This document shows, one piece after another, positions 1 to 7,770 of a stretch of DNA of 12,156 bases (position 1 is its first letter; every line of letters starts with the position of its first letter). A program made the position numbers and the translations under genes. The notes beneath the pieces were generated by a model, which saw nothing but the letters and a program-made list of their open reading frames with translations, was not told where the DNA came from and made no database searches. This DNA comes from Bacteroidales bacterium (lineage in GTDB: Bacteria > Bacteroidota > Bacteroidia > Bacteroidales > UBA4181), in the NCBI GenBank assembly GCA_028700615.1, contig JAQVSH010000030.1, positions 1 to 12,156 of the forward strand. Reading direction: 5' to 3'.

Positions 1-268
1 CGGGTCGAAAAACGACCTTGATGCTCTCCGCCAAACAAAATCGGCGACTCTTTTTGGAGGGGTTGTTTGAGAAAGTATCGAATTTATCACCTCCGTTTCA
101 AATTTCTAATGCATAAATTGGGATAATGTATGAATAGTATTGTCTCTTGTATGAATCTCAATAAAAATCCTTTCTTAATCTAAACAATAAGGATGGAAGT
201 GCGATTTGGGTATTACAATTTTGCAATTGCCTCATGGTCGTTTAAAGAATTCTTAAAGTTACTTAATT
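1..268. other. AT-rich downstream region without a supported gene
   Basis: This stretch follows the last gene of the operon. Several frames stay open at the left edge (1-116), including a plus-strand frame that ends in TAA at 114-116, but none gives a protein I recognise, so I call no gene. It holds a perfect hairpin at 3-17 (GGTCG, A5, CGACC), a near-palindrome around GAATTC at 242-257 and a CAATT/AATTG inverted repeat near 217-230. None has the GC-rich stem plus T-run of a classic intrinsic terminator. The transcript may end here, but the site is not clear. Confidence 0.5.
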
Positions 269-1240
269 TTAATTGATAGGATATGTTAGTGTTGCATCAT
301 GATCGGTTTTTAACAGGTACCCTTCACCTGGTTTGAGCTGGAGCAATTCCCCATACCAGCCTGAACCGGAATAATACATGGAGGACACAGTCTGATTCTT
401 GATGTAGTCGTTAACGGCAGGATTGATTGTCGACAATGCCATCTGGGTTGACAAAGGCACCTGTGGCAAGAAACCAATCCAGTTCCAACCCTGTTTGATA
501 GAAATCGGATGATCGGGAGAAGCGACTGGGGTGCCAAAAATAGTCAAAGTTGCGGTAGAGCCCAGTTTTATCTTGTACATCAATGTTGGGTCAATGACTG
601 ACAAATCACCAAACCATCCATATCCATCATAAAAAGTAGCTGAAACCGTCTGATTCTTTATGTAATCACCAGGTTTGGGATCAATCGATTCCATCACATC
701 ATTAATATCCCAAGTGCCTGAGTCAATATTAACCGAAATCCAGGTCCAACCCTGATTTAACTGAACCCTCAGTGTTTTACCCAAGGTGAGTGATCCATTA
801 ATTGTCTGAGTTAAAATATTCTGCGATAGGCTATTGGCGAGTATAGCGTTTGATATAGAGAAGAGAAAGTTGCCAAAGTCTTGACTGCTACATAGAAAGG
901 CAATCCTGATAATCGCTCCATTGCTTCCTTTAAACGATTTTTGTGAGCCTGAGTAAGCAATAGCCCTGACGATGTTTGTTGCCGGTTCCGACAAACTCAG
1001 GGAATGTCCGTCTTTTCTATCAGTCAATGCACTCTGACTTTTATCGAAAGTAAAGATGGTGTTATTGTACGTCAGATCAAATTGAAAAGCAACAAATGGC
1101 TGATTATTAACGGCTTCAATTTCCAGATAAGCCATTTGACCTGATTCTGCTGTCGCACTTCTGACAGACAGTACATTTTGGGATAGTACCCATTGAGGTA
1201 AAAGCTGCAAAAACAAACCAACTAGTACCCAAAATCTCAT
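269..1240 (-). CDS. Secreted cohesin-like protein with GWTW/GWNW module, no sorting tail
   Basis: This 323-residue protein is probably exported. Residues 1-21 form a signal peptide ending in LSQ. Residues 22-153 resemble a cohesin: PFVAFQFDLTY lies in an early strand, followed by a YSGSQKSFKGSNGAIIRI segment that matches the YS..N..FTG..G.LI pattern of the three cohesin-like domains in the gene at 4698-7754. Residues 161-323 form a duplicated module whose halves begin GWTWIS and GWNWIG, each containing DYIKNQT. The two paralogous upstream genes continue from here into another domain and a T9SS sorting domain. This one stops a few residues after the module, so it has no visible surface anchor. 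It may stay in the periplasm, be held by partners, or be a truncated relative. It is last in the operon, 76 bases after its neighbour, with no clear Shine-Dalgarno. The start is fixed by the signal peptide. The cohesin fold is inferred from pattern; its binding partner is unknown. Confidence 0.9.
   Translation of the reverse strand: MRFWVLVGLFLQLLPQWVLSQNVLSVRSATAESGQMAYLEIEAVNNQPFVAFQFDLTYNNTIFTFDKSQSALTDRKDGHSLSLSEPATNIVRAIAYSGSQKSFKGSNGAIIRIAFLCSSQDFGNFLFSISNAILANSLSQNILTQTINGSLTLGKTLRVQLNQGWTWISVNIDSGTWDINDVMESIDPKPGDYIKNQTVSATFYDGYGWFGDLSVIDPTLMYKIKLGSTATLTIFGTPVASPDHPISIKQGWNWIGFLPQVPLSTQMALSTINPAVNDYIKNQTVSSMYYSGSGWYGELLQLKPGEGYLLKTDHDATLTYPIN
272..760 (-). repeat. GWTW/GWNW duplicated module, copy 1
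   Basis: This encodes two tandem half-repeats of about 80 residues (roughly 509-760 and 272-505). Each runs GW[TN]W, about 25 residues, DYIKNQT, a tyrosine- or phenylalanine-rich turn, GW[FY]G[DE]L, then a closing segment: MYKIKL in the first half and GYLLKT in the second. Homologous modules lie at 2001-2483 and 5370-5849. Confidence 0.85.
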
Positions 1241-1316
1241 ATCTGATAAATTTTCAAAGAGTATCCTGTTCTGATTTTCCCGGTTGTCCCAGTGGTCTCC
1301 ATCAGATAGATTTGAT

Positions 1317-4300
1317 TCATCTGATGATCAACATTTTCTTATAAACCGATTTCTCATGTTTCATTCGCACAAAGTACGACCCCTGCTCCAGCGTTCTTGT
1401 ATCCCACATCGCAAGATGATTTCCGGCTTGCTGTTTTCCCATATTCAACTCATCAACTATTCGGCCCGAATAATCGACAATCTGAATAGTGACCGGTTGG
1501 TCAGAGGCCAGATAGTACCTGACAGAAGCCAGGGAACTCACTGGATTTGGATAAACGTTCAATATTGACTCACGGTTCAAAGCGGTCGGATTCAGTAAGG
1601 TCGAATTTTTAAGGATAAAGGGGTCCATGGCATTAGCAACCAGCATATCTGCCTTGAAAACAACGAATTCTTCAAACTGGTACCAAGTATCCGACTGCTT
1701 ATTGTGCAATCTGAACCAGATCGTGTCACCTTCTTCAATATTGCTGTATGTAAGATGATTATGAATCCAGGTTTGCCCCGGTTCAAACCACAGTCCCCGG
1801 CTAACTCCACGGACTTCTCCATCAACCACCGAATAAAGACAGTAATCTTCGGAATTAAAATTTCGTCCATCCAGATAAATGGTGGCAGTGATCTGTCCTG
1901 AATGCTCAAAAGATGCTGGATAAAAGCTTGTCCCAGATTCAAGTCTCAGGTCTCTGGTCTCCTCTTCACCAGTTACCCCCAGCTTCAAAGGTTCTCCTGC
2001 CGGATAAGTTAGGGTCCCGGTGTGGCTGGTTTTCAGCATATACCCATCCAAAGGTTCGAGATTTAGCAATTCCCCGAACCAACCGGAACCTTCATAGAAA
2101 GTACTTGATTTTGTCTGGTTTTTGATGTAATCGTCAGCAACCGGGATCATTGTGGATAAAACTTGAGTAATCGGCTTCGCTGATTGAGGGATATAGCCAA
2201 TCCAATTCCAACCGGTCTTTATCGTTACCGGAGTTGTCAGGGGATCTAACGGTATGCCTGCAAATTTCAATGTATCCGTCGCTGACAGTTTAATTTTGTA
2301 CATTTCTTTCGGATCGATCTGCGTGAGTTCACCAAACCAGCCTGCTCCATTATAATAGGTAGACGAAACCGTCTGGTTCCTTATATAATCCCCTTCTCTG
2401 GAATTTAGGTCGCCGAGAACATGTGCTGTGGACATATCCGTATCGTTGACATTAAGGCTGAACCAGGTCCAGCCGGTATTCAAATTTTTCGATATCTGGC
2501 TTCTGGAATAAGCGTTAAGATTTGTTGGATTCAAAGCATCCCCGACCCTCATATTTGACTCGAAGGGGATTGTTTCACTGATTGAATAGGCTTTTTCGGT
2601 GGACGGATCGAAGTACTTAAAATTCAGGATTTCACCAACTTCCTGATTGCTATAACAGCGTAAAATAAACACAAATTTACCTGAAGGCCCCTCGATACCA
2701 GACGACATTGCACTACGGCATTCATCACCTACAAACCCACCAAGAATACCATTTCCACCTGTCACTATTACTCCATCAATTGCTACCTCAGCCACAATTT
2801 CACCATCACTGCTGTAGAGTTTCGGATCGGCCCACCACGAATAATGGTTATTCGCTCGAAGAACAGATAAACCACCCCCATACGTACCAATCCAAAGGTA
2901 ACCGTTTCGGTCAAATTCTAACGCCGTTGCCATATCACTTGACAAGCCGGAATTCCCTTCTGATATGTTAATCCATTGAGAGTCTTTTAGAATAGAGACA
3001 CCTTTATAATACCCAGCAAACCAGAGCGTATTATTGTCATCTTCCCGAACCCTATTGTTATTGAATAGATTTTGAAAGTGAGTCCACTTAGCCCCATCAA
3101 ACATTGAGGTTATCTCGCAAAAACCACCGCTTACCCATAAGTTGCCCAGATGATCAAAGAAGAGATCATTGGTGCGACGAGAACCTGATCCTCGATAGAT
3201 TACCCAGTCCTGGCCCGTGAATTTTGCAATATTTCCAGTATTTCCAAAACCAATCCACAGACTACCATGCTGATCTAAAGCCAAGGCGCTGACCTCGTCA
3301 CTTGGCATTTCACTGTTAGCCGTATTGAATAATTCATACTGGGCACTGTTATATTTAACTAATCCTTTGGTATTCATACCAAACCATTTATTCCCATGCT
3401 GGTCAATCGCTATCGACCTAACAAAGTATTCCGGCAATTGAGAGTTTTCTGGTGACAAAATTTCCATTTTACTTCCGTCAAATACTCCCACTCCTTGTTC
3501 AGACGCCATCCAAACCTTCCCGTCCTTGTCCCCACAGATTTGCATTACACCGGGACTAGTTCGAAACGAGTTATTCAACATTGGAAATTCAGTCCAGCTT
3601 GTCCCATCAAATCTGACAATTCCTCTTTGTTCGGTGCCCATCCAAATATTTCCTTTCTGATCAGGGAATATCGACCATATCCTGTCTTGGGTCAGGCCAG
3701 AATTTCCGGTTTTACAGTATGTCCAGGTTAGATTATCGAATTTAAATAATCCTAACAGGAATGTTCCAACCCACTTTGTGTTTTCTGAATCTACTGTGAT
3801 ACTCATGATTCCTCCGGTCCTGGAAAAAGAAACAACACCATCGGAGCCTATACAAAATATTTTATCTCCGTTAATGCTGCCAGCCCAAATGTTGTTGTCT
3901 CTATCGACTGCAATGGCATCAAAATAATGTCCGTCTGCCAATGGAGAACGAATCCAATTGGTGTCATCAAACTTGACTAATCCTCCCTGTTGAGTCCCGA
4001 TCAGTTTATTCCCAAGGTTATCAAAGGCAATACAACTGACTGCAACTCCCGGCAATCCTGAATTCGTTGAATTAAATACAGTCCATTCAACTCCGTCAAA
4101 CTTGGCTAGGTTTCCATTCATACCGATCCAAATATTGTCATGTTTGTCAATATTTATACACCATATATAAGCGTTTGGAAGACCAGAGTTTGAATTATTG
4201 TAAACGGTCCATGAGTTATTTTTAAATTGCCACAAACCACCGCTCCAAGATCCAACCCAAATAGAGCCTTTAGTATCAATAACGATTCCTGTTATTCCAC

Positions 4301-4637
4301 AATTTTGCACAGGTGGTTTGAATTCGCTCCAGGAGGTCCCATCAAACTTGACAAGTGACCCAGAATACATTCCAATCCACTTATTACCGATCTTATCCAC
4401 CACAACATGCTGAACATCATTACCAGGTAAACCTGAATTAGCATTGTTATAATTAACGTTTTCTCCTGTCAGCTTATTAAACTGATTCAGACCACCACCC
4501 GCAATCCAGAGATATTCTCCTTCCTGGGCTATTGACTTAACCATAGAACCAGCGGTATAGTTAGTCCATTCTGATATTTGAGCTTCACACGGTATTGTGA
4601 GCAGCAGAAAGCACCAGAATAAAGCAGTTCGTTTCAT
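1317..4637 (-). CDS. T9SS-exported double beta-propeller protein (Reg_prop-type repeats)
   Basis: This 1106-residue protein is probably displayed on the surface. Residues 1-20 are a signal peptide ending in EAQ. Residues 21-596 hold 14 blades of the two-component-regulator propeller type (N.WIG...GL.KFD), with the Trp or equivalent near residues 44, 87, 127, 170, 212, 251, 289, 332, 376, 418, 461, 501, 539 and 582, a spacing of about 40. Fourteen blades suit two seven-bladed propellers, as in the sensor half of Bacteroidetes hybrid two-component systems, but no transmembrane segment, kinase or regulator follows. Then come a GDECR domain (611-704), the GWTW/GWNW module (719-879), a second related domain with GEVRG (911-1015) and a T9SS sorting domain (1024-1106, from LNVYPNPV to KKMLIIR). 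The frame stays open to ATG 4694, three bases after the preceding stop, but I chose 4637 because the signal peptide begins there. A ligand-binding role is inferred; the ligand is unknown. Confidence 0.92.
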   Translation of the reverse strand: MKRTALFWCFLLLTIPCEAQISEWTNYTAGSMVKSIAQEGEYLWIAGGGLNQFNKLTGENVNYNNANSGLPGNDVQHVVVDKIGNKWIGMYSGSLVKFDGTSWSEFKPPVQNCGITGIVIDTKGSIWVGSWSGGLWQFKNNSWTVYNNSNSGLPNAYIWCINIDKHDNIWIGMNGNLAKFDGVEWTVFNSTNSGLPGVAVSCIAFDNLGNKLIGTQQGGLVKFDDTNWIRSPLADGHYFDAIAVDRDNNIWAGSINGDKIFCIGSDGVVSFSRTGGIMSITVDSENTKWVGTFLLGLFKFDNLTWTYCKTGNSGLTQDRIWSIFPDQKGNIWMGTEQRGIVRFDGTSWTEFPMLNNSFRTSPGVMQICGDKDGKVWMASEQGVGVFDGSKMEILSPENSQLPEYFVRSIAIDQHGNKWFGMNTKGLVKYNSAQYELFNTANSEMPSDEVSALALDQHGSLWIGFGNTGNIAKFTGQDWVIYRGSGSRRTNDLFFDHLGNLWVSGGFCEITSMFDGAKWTHFQNLFNNNRVREDDNNTLWFAGYYKGVSILKDSQWINISEGNSGLSSDMATALEFDRNGYLWIGTYGGGLSVLRANNHYSWWADPKLYSSDGEIVAEVAIDGVIVTGGNGILGGFVGDECRSAMSSGIEGPSGKFVFILRCYSNQEVGEILNFKYFDPSTEKAYSISETIPFESNMRVGDALNPTNLNAYSRSQISKNLNTGWTWFSLNVNDTDMSTAHVLGDLNSREGDYIRNQTVSSTYYNGAGWFGELTQIDPKEMYKIKLSATDTLKFAGIPLDPLTTPVTIKTGWNWIGYIPQSAKPITQVLSTMIPVADDYIKNQTKSSTFYEGSGWFGELLNLEPLDGYMLKTSHTGTLTYPAGEPLKLGVTGEEETRDLRLESGTSFYPASFEHSGQITATIYLDGRNFNSEDYCLYSVVDGEVRGVSRGLWFEPGQTWIHNHLTYSNIEEGDTIWFRLHNKQSDTWYQFEEFVVFKADMLVANAMDPFILKNSTLLNPTALNRESILNVYPNPVSSLASVRYYLASDQPVTIQIVDYSGRIVDELNMGKQQAGNHLAMWDTRTLEQGSYFVRMKHEKSVYKKMLIIR
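1593..1907 (-). repeat. 315-bp repeat encoding the pre-sorting-tail domain, copy A
   Basis: This copy lies in the propeller gene and matches 4974-5288 in the same orientation, with equal length and no indels. In the part I compared by eye (about 240 bases), identity runs from about 82 to 93% per 60-base block. The encoded domains differ at about 15 of 105 residues. It encodes a beta-rich domain with EDYCLYSVVDGEVRGVSRG and TYSNIEEGDTI. Confidence 0.9.
2001..2483 (-). repeat. GWTW/GWNW duplicated module, copy 2
   Basis: This encodes the module inside the propeller protein: the first half (about 2229-2483) has GWTWFSLNV, DYIRNQT and MYKIKL; the second (about 2001-2228) has GWNWIGY, DYIKNQT and GYMLKT. 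It follows the same order of motifs as copies 1 and 3. Confidence 0.85.
2526..2807 (-). repeat. Divergent GDECR domain, relative of the 315-bp repeat domain
   Basis: Residues 611-704 of the propeller protein align by eye with its own later domain at 911-1015. Matching landmarks are IVAEVAIDG with ITATIYLDG, VGDECRS with VDGEVRG, CYSNQEVGEILNFKYFD with TYSNIEEGDTIWFRLHN, and the closing NALNP-like and ANAMDP segments. The pair therefore brackets the GWTW/GWNW module. Homology is inferred from these landmarks and the matching order, since overall identity is low. Confidence 0.5.
2835..4577 (-). repeat. Fourteen tandem propeller-blade repeats
   Basis: Fourteen units of about 40 codons each carry an N.W[IVM]G core, usually followed by GL.KFDG..W. 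Several are joined by NSGLP-type loops. The fifth unit has Leu in place of Trp. Units 12 and 13 are the most divergent. Confidence 0.85.
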
Positions 4638-4697
4638 TGAATTAGTTGGGTTATAAGTGAGGTTATCGTTATTTTTCAAACATGGCATTTCCATAAA

Positions 4698-7600
4698 CTA
4701 TCTTGAAACTATCACTTTTGCATTTACTTCAGGCCTTCCCGTCAACCGTAAATAGTAAATCCCGGGGATCAGGTTTCCGATATCCCATTCGTGGGTATAC
4801 TTGCCTCCTTTACAGACCCCTAGGTTCATATGGTCAATAACCCGGCCCGTGAAATCAACCATTTCGATGCTTACTGGCTGGTCATTCGGGATGGTAAAGC
4901 GTATGGTGGCAATGGTGCTAACCGGATTTGGCCAAACATCCAATGAAGGCTCAAGGCAATAATCAGAAGAAGAAAGTAGAGCCGAATTCTTAAGGATAAA
5001 AGGATCCCTGGCATTGGCAACCAGCATATCAGTCTTAAAAACGACGAATTCCTCAAACTCGTACCAAGCATCGATCTGTGTATCATGCAATCTGAACCGG
5101 ACCGTGTCGCCTTCTTCAATATTGCTGTAGGTAAGATGATTATGAATCCAGGCTTGCCCAGGTTCGAACCACATTCCACGGCTAACACCACGGACTTCCC
5201 CATCAACCACCGAAAAAAGACAGTAATCCTCGGAACTAAAATTTCGTCCATCCAGATAAATGGAGGCAGTGATCTGTCCTGAATGCTCATAAGATTCCGG
5301 TTGAATCATGTCGAATGCTTTCAACTTATCAGACCCCAGGTTACCATTCTTCAGTGGCTCTTGTTCTGTATAGGTAAGAATCCCTCCTTGACTGGTTTTC
5401 AACATGTAACCATCTGTTGGTTCAAGATTGGCCATTTCGCCAAACCAGCCCCAGTCATCATAATAGGTGGTTGATAAGGTCTGATTTTTAATATAATCGT
5501 TTTCAGATAATGGATATCCTGTAAAAACGTCAACAACCGATTGGGCTGTTTGGGGCAGGAAGCCAATCCAGTTCCAGCCGGTAACCAGTGAAATCGGATA
5601 ATCTTCCGGATTGACCGGAGACGCAGTGAGAACGAGCTCTGAAGCAGTGGCCAGTTTTATCTTGAATAATTGCCTGGGATTTAAAGTGTTCAGATCTCCA
5701 AACCATCCAAACCCATCATAATAAGTCGATGAGGCAGTCTGGTTTTTAATATAATCGTTGTCGGAAGGATTAATAGATTGCAAAACATCAGCTAGCGCCC
5801 ATGACTGGGGCTCGACATTAATGGAAAACCATGTCCATCCCTGGTTTAAACTTTTACGGACAGTAACCTCCGGAGCTTGAAGTGTCATGACTCCATCGGT
5901 AGTTCCCCAAATGATATTTTCAGCCTGAGAGTTACCTAAGATTACATTCTCGATGTGAAACGGATAATGGCCTGCTTTTTGAATGAGCAACCCTACTGGT
6001 ATTCTAATCACAGTTCCATCACCTCCAGTTCCAGGTGTCTGACTTAACGAGTACACCACTATCCTGACTTTCCCGGCACTGATTTGAGTTCCCTCAACCT
6101 GATGATCCGGAAGACGGGTAGTCGTCACAGTATTTGCAATATCGAGATTGAAAGTGTCACTGGAGTAAGATATATCCAGTTGAAGCCCAACGAATTCCTC
6201 AAAGTTTTTTACCGCGATTTCCAATAATACATCCGTTCCCAATGTATCTGTCAGATTTTGGACATAGACCTGATTTGGAATAAAGGTTGATCCGGATAAA
6301 TTAATGATCACAGGATTTTCATCCGGGTCATTGGAAAATAGCCGCAATCTTCCCGCTTGCAACCCTTCAACCGGATTCAGATATTTTACACTGACTAGTC
6401 GTTGCTGACCAATGGGAATTTCCAAAGGAAGACCTGTCAGTAATGAAAAAACAGGATTATTGAAGTCGGCCTCAGTAAGAATTAAGTCGTCATTGCCTGT
6501 GTTGGTAATGGTCAAATCCATGGTTTTTGATTCAAGACTCGATACTTGGCCAAAATCCAAATTCGTTGGATAATTAATATCCGGTGCGGCTATTTGCAGC
6601 GATCCCCCGTAAACGGCTGAGACGATATTGGACCCGGTGGCATCACCGATGATACCATTCTCAATCCCGATACCATAATAGCCGCCGGTACCCTCAATAT
6701 GAAACCCAATCTGGATAAGATCACCTGAAGAGCCCGTAAAAGAACTGTTATCAGGCGAGTATCCGACTATCCGTAACCGATTGGCATCAATCTGACTTGC
6801 GGTGATCTGGTGATTGACAGACCGTCCGATAAACCATATTGAATCTGCCTGAAAAGTCATTTCGGATGGGATCAGTAAATCAAATTGGATCGCGGTAAAA
6901 GGTTCCATATTGTTAACTGATAGGGTCAGTTCACCATAGGAGCCGGAAAAAACCGACAAGTTTCCAACATGGATCTCATTAATGGTATAGGACGTGGCCA
7001 ATACCTGAAAAGTAGAGACCGGCTCATCCGGATCAGAAGAAGCGATCGGTACGGAGAAAGAAAAAACTCCCTTCCAGGTGGGATTGAAAGTAATGTTTAG
7101 TGTCTGGCTGCTACCTGCATTGATGGTAAATGGGGCATCAGGTACTATGGTAAACTGATTTTCCGGATTGGTAATGGCAGCAATCTGTAGGATTTCATTA
7201 CCACTGTTGTACAGCGTCAGTGTCCTGCTGGTCTGCTGGTTCGCCGCCGTCCTGCCAAAGTCAAGGCTGGTTTGATCCAACTCGATATCAGGTGCTGCCA
7301 GCCGAATTATACCGGGAACAGCAGTAAAAACCAGGGGAGTTCCTGAAGCATCACCCGCTACGATGTTTTCCGGCGTAAAAGTGTAGTCACCCGGAATGGC
7401 ACCTGCAGTCAGTTTACACCGGATCAACCAGCCGGAAGTCCCGGTAAAATTCACATTTTCTGTGGAATAACTGATGAATCTGACTGTATCCCCATCCAGT
7501 ATCGCTGACTGTATTTCGTGGCTGCTGATTCTGTCTGGATTCAACTGGATGGACGATTCATCCAGTCGAAACACTGGCGGTATCGCCAGGTCAAACTGTA

Positions 7601-7754
7601 AAGCCACAAATGGATCTGCATTATTTACCTCCACTTCAATCCAGTATGTTTGACCTGGAATCACTGTTTGGCTAGCAATCCTAATGACATTCTGTCCTGA
7701 TCCACCAACCCATAAAGCCATACTCAACCAAGTGAACAACAATAGTTTTCTCAT
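4698..7754 (-). CDS. T9SS-exported protein with three cohesin-like domains (scaffoldin-like)
   Basis: This 1018-residue protein is probably surface-attached. Residues 1-21 are a signal peptide ending in GSGQ. Three cohesin-like domains (about 23-153, 260-389, 496-627) share a PF.A[LI]QFDL strand (EFVGLQLDI in the third), a YS..N..FTG motif (diverged in the third) and a closing ENxIxGxA/S segment. Between them are two choice-of-anchor-D/ASH-type beta domains (154-255, 390-489) with LDFG, a TLYNSGN or TITNTGN strand and DPDE[NP]. The GWTW/GWNW module follows (636-795), then the domain shared with the next gene (823-927) and a T9SS sorting domain (937-1018, starting DVWPNPV). Cohesins bind dockerins in cellulosomes, and the gene just upstream carries a dockerin, so a scaffold role is plausible but inferred. 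ATG 7760 is in frame, but ATG 7754 is preferred because AAGGAG then sits six bases upstream. It begins 16 bases after the subtilase stop and is probably co-translated. Confidence 0.93.
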   Translation of the reverse strand: MRKLLLFTWLSMALWVGGSGQNVIRIASQTVIPGQTYWIEVEVNNADPFVALQFDLAIPPVFRLDESSIQLNPDRISSHEIQSAILDGDTVRFISYSTENVNFTGTSGWLIRCKLTAGAIPGDYTFTPENIVAGDASGTPLVFTAVPGIIRLAAPDIELDQTSLDFGRTAANQQTSRTLTLYNSGNEILQIAAITNPENQFTIVPDAPFTINAGSSQTLNITFNPTWKGVFSFSVPIASSDPDEPVSTFQVLATSYTINEIHVGNLSVFSGSYGELTLSVNNMEPFTAIQFDLLIPSEMTFQADSIWFIGRSVNHQITASQIDANRLRIVGYSPDNSSFTGSSGDLIQIGFHIEGTGGYYGIGIENGIIGDATGSNIVSAVYGGSLQIAAPDINYPTNLDFGQVSSLESKTMDLTITNTGNDDLILTEADFNNPVFSLLTGLPLEIPIGQQRLVSVKYLNPVEGLQAGRLRLFSNDPDENPVIINLSGSTFIPNQVYVQNLTDTLGTDVLLEIAVKNFEEFVGLQLDISYSSDTFNLDIANTVTTTRLPDHQVEGTQISAGKVRIVVYSLSQTPGTGGDGTVIRIPVGLLIQKAGHYPFHIENVILGNSQAENIIWGTTDGVMTLQAPEVTVRKSLNQGWTWFSINVEPQSWALADVLQSINPSDNDYIKNQTASSTYYDGFGWFGDLNTLNPRQLFKIKLATASELVLTASPVNPEDYPISLVTGWNWIGFLPQTAQSVVDVFTGYPLSENDYIKNQTLSTTYYDDWGWFGEMANLEPTDGYMLKTSQGGILTYTEQEPLKNGNLGSDKLKAFDMIQPESYEHSGQITASIYLDGRNFSSEDYCLFSVVDGEVRGVSRGMWFEPGQAWIHNHLTYSNIEEGDTVRFRLHDTQIDAWYEFEEFVVFKTDMLVANARDPFILKNSALLSSSDYCLEPSLDVWPNPVSTIATIRFTIPNDQPVSIEMVDFTGRVIDHMNLGVCKGGKYTHEWDIGNLIPGIYYLRLTGRPEVNAKVIVSR
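4974..5288 (-). repeat. 315-bp repeat encoding the pre-sorting-tail domain, copy B
   Basis: This is the partner of 1593-1907, lying about 3.4 kb away in the same orientation. The encoded landmarks are EDYCLFSVVDGEVRGVSRG and TYSNIEEGDTV. The sorting domains right after each copy are far more different, so the similarity falls off at the domain edge. Confidence 0.9.
5370..5849 (-). repeat. GWTW/GWNW duplicated module, copy 3
   Basis: This encodes the module in the three-cohesin protein: the first half (about 5598-5849) has GWTWFSINV, DYIKNQT, GWFGDL and LFKIKL; the second (about 5370-5597) has GWNWIGF, DYIKNQT, GWFGEM and GYMLKT. Confidence 0.85.
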
Positions 7755-7760
7755 GATCAT

Positions 7761-7766
7761 CTCCTT
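7761..7766 (-). promoter_or_regulatory. Shine-Dalgarno AAGGAG that decides the start at 7754
   Basis: The minus strand reads AAGGAG ATGATC ATG. GGAG directly touches the first ATG (7760), which is too close for initiation, but lies six bases before the second (7754). The motif sits in the 16-base gap after the subtilase stop, so ribosomes finishing the protease could re-initiate here. Confidence 0.7.
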
Positions 7767-7770
7767 CAGG

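Noticed and set aside
84..95. Minus-strand GGAGGTGAT, a perfect Shine-Dalgarno-like string near the left edge
   Set aside because: No ATG, GTG or TTG lies at a proper distance after it; the only GTG is inside the motif, and all frames here are short and unrecognised.
3..116. Plus-strand open frame ending in TAA at 114-116 as the 3' end of a convergent gene
   Set aside because: It is only 37 codons, other frames on both strands are also open here, and the peptide matches nothing I recognise.
127..156. Two direct copies of TGTATGAAT 21 bases apart
   Set aside because: In AT-rich sequence with no adjacent promoter or gene start, this can easily be chance.
1241..1316. Possible terminator between the propeller gene and the last gene
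   Set aside because: Only a six-base TCTGAT/ATCAGA pairing with a long loop is visible, without a T-run.
1592..1942. Open frames shared between 1592-1942 and 4871-5290 in another minus frame, and matching plus-strand frames at 1704-1901 and 5085-5282
   Set aside because: They are conserved only because the underlying 315-bp coding repeat is conserved; they overlap real genes and have no signal or domain of their own.
4638..4694. Nineteen-residue N-terminal extension of the propeller protein from ATG 4694
   Set aside because: It puts a polar stretch before an otherwise standard signal peptide that starts at 4637; no Shine-Dalgarno supports either start.
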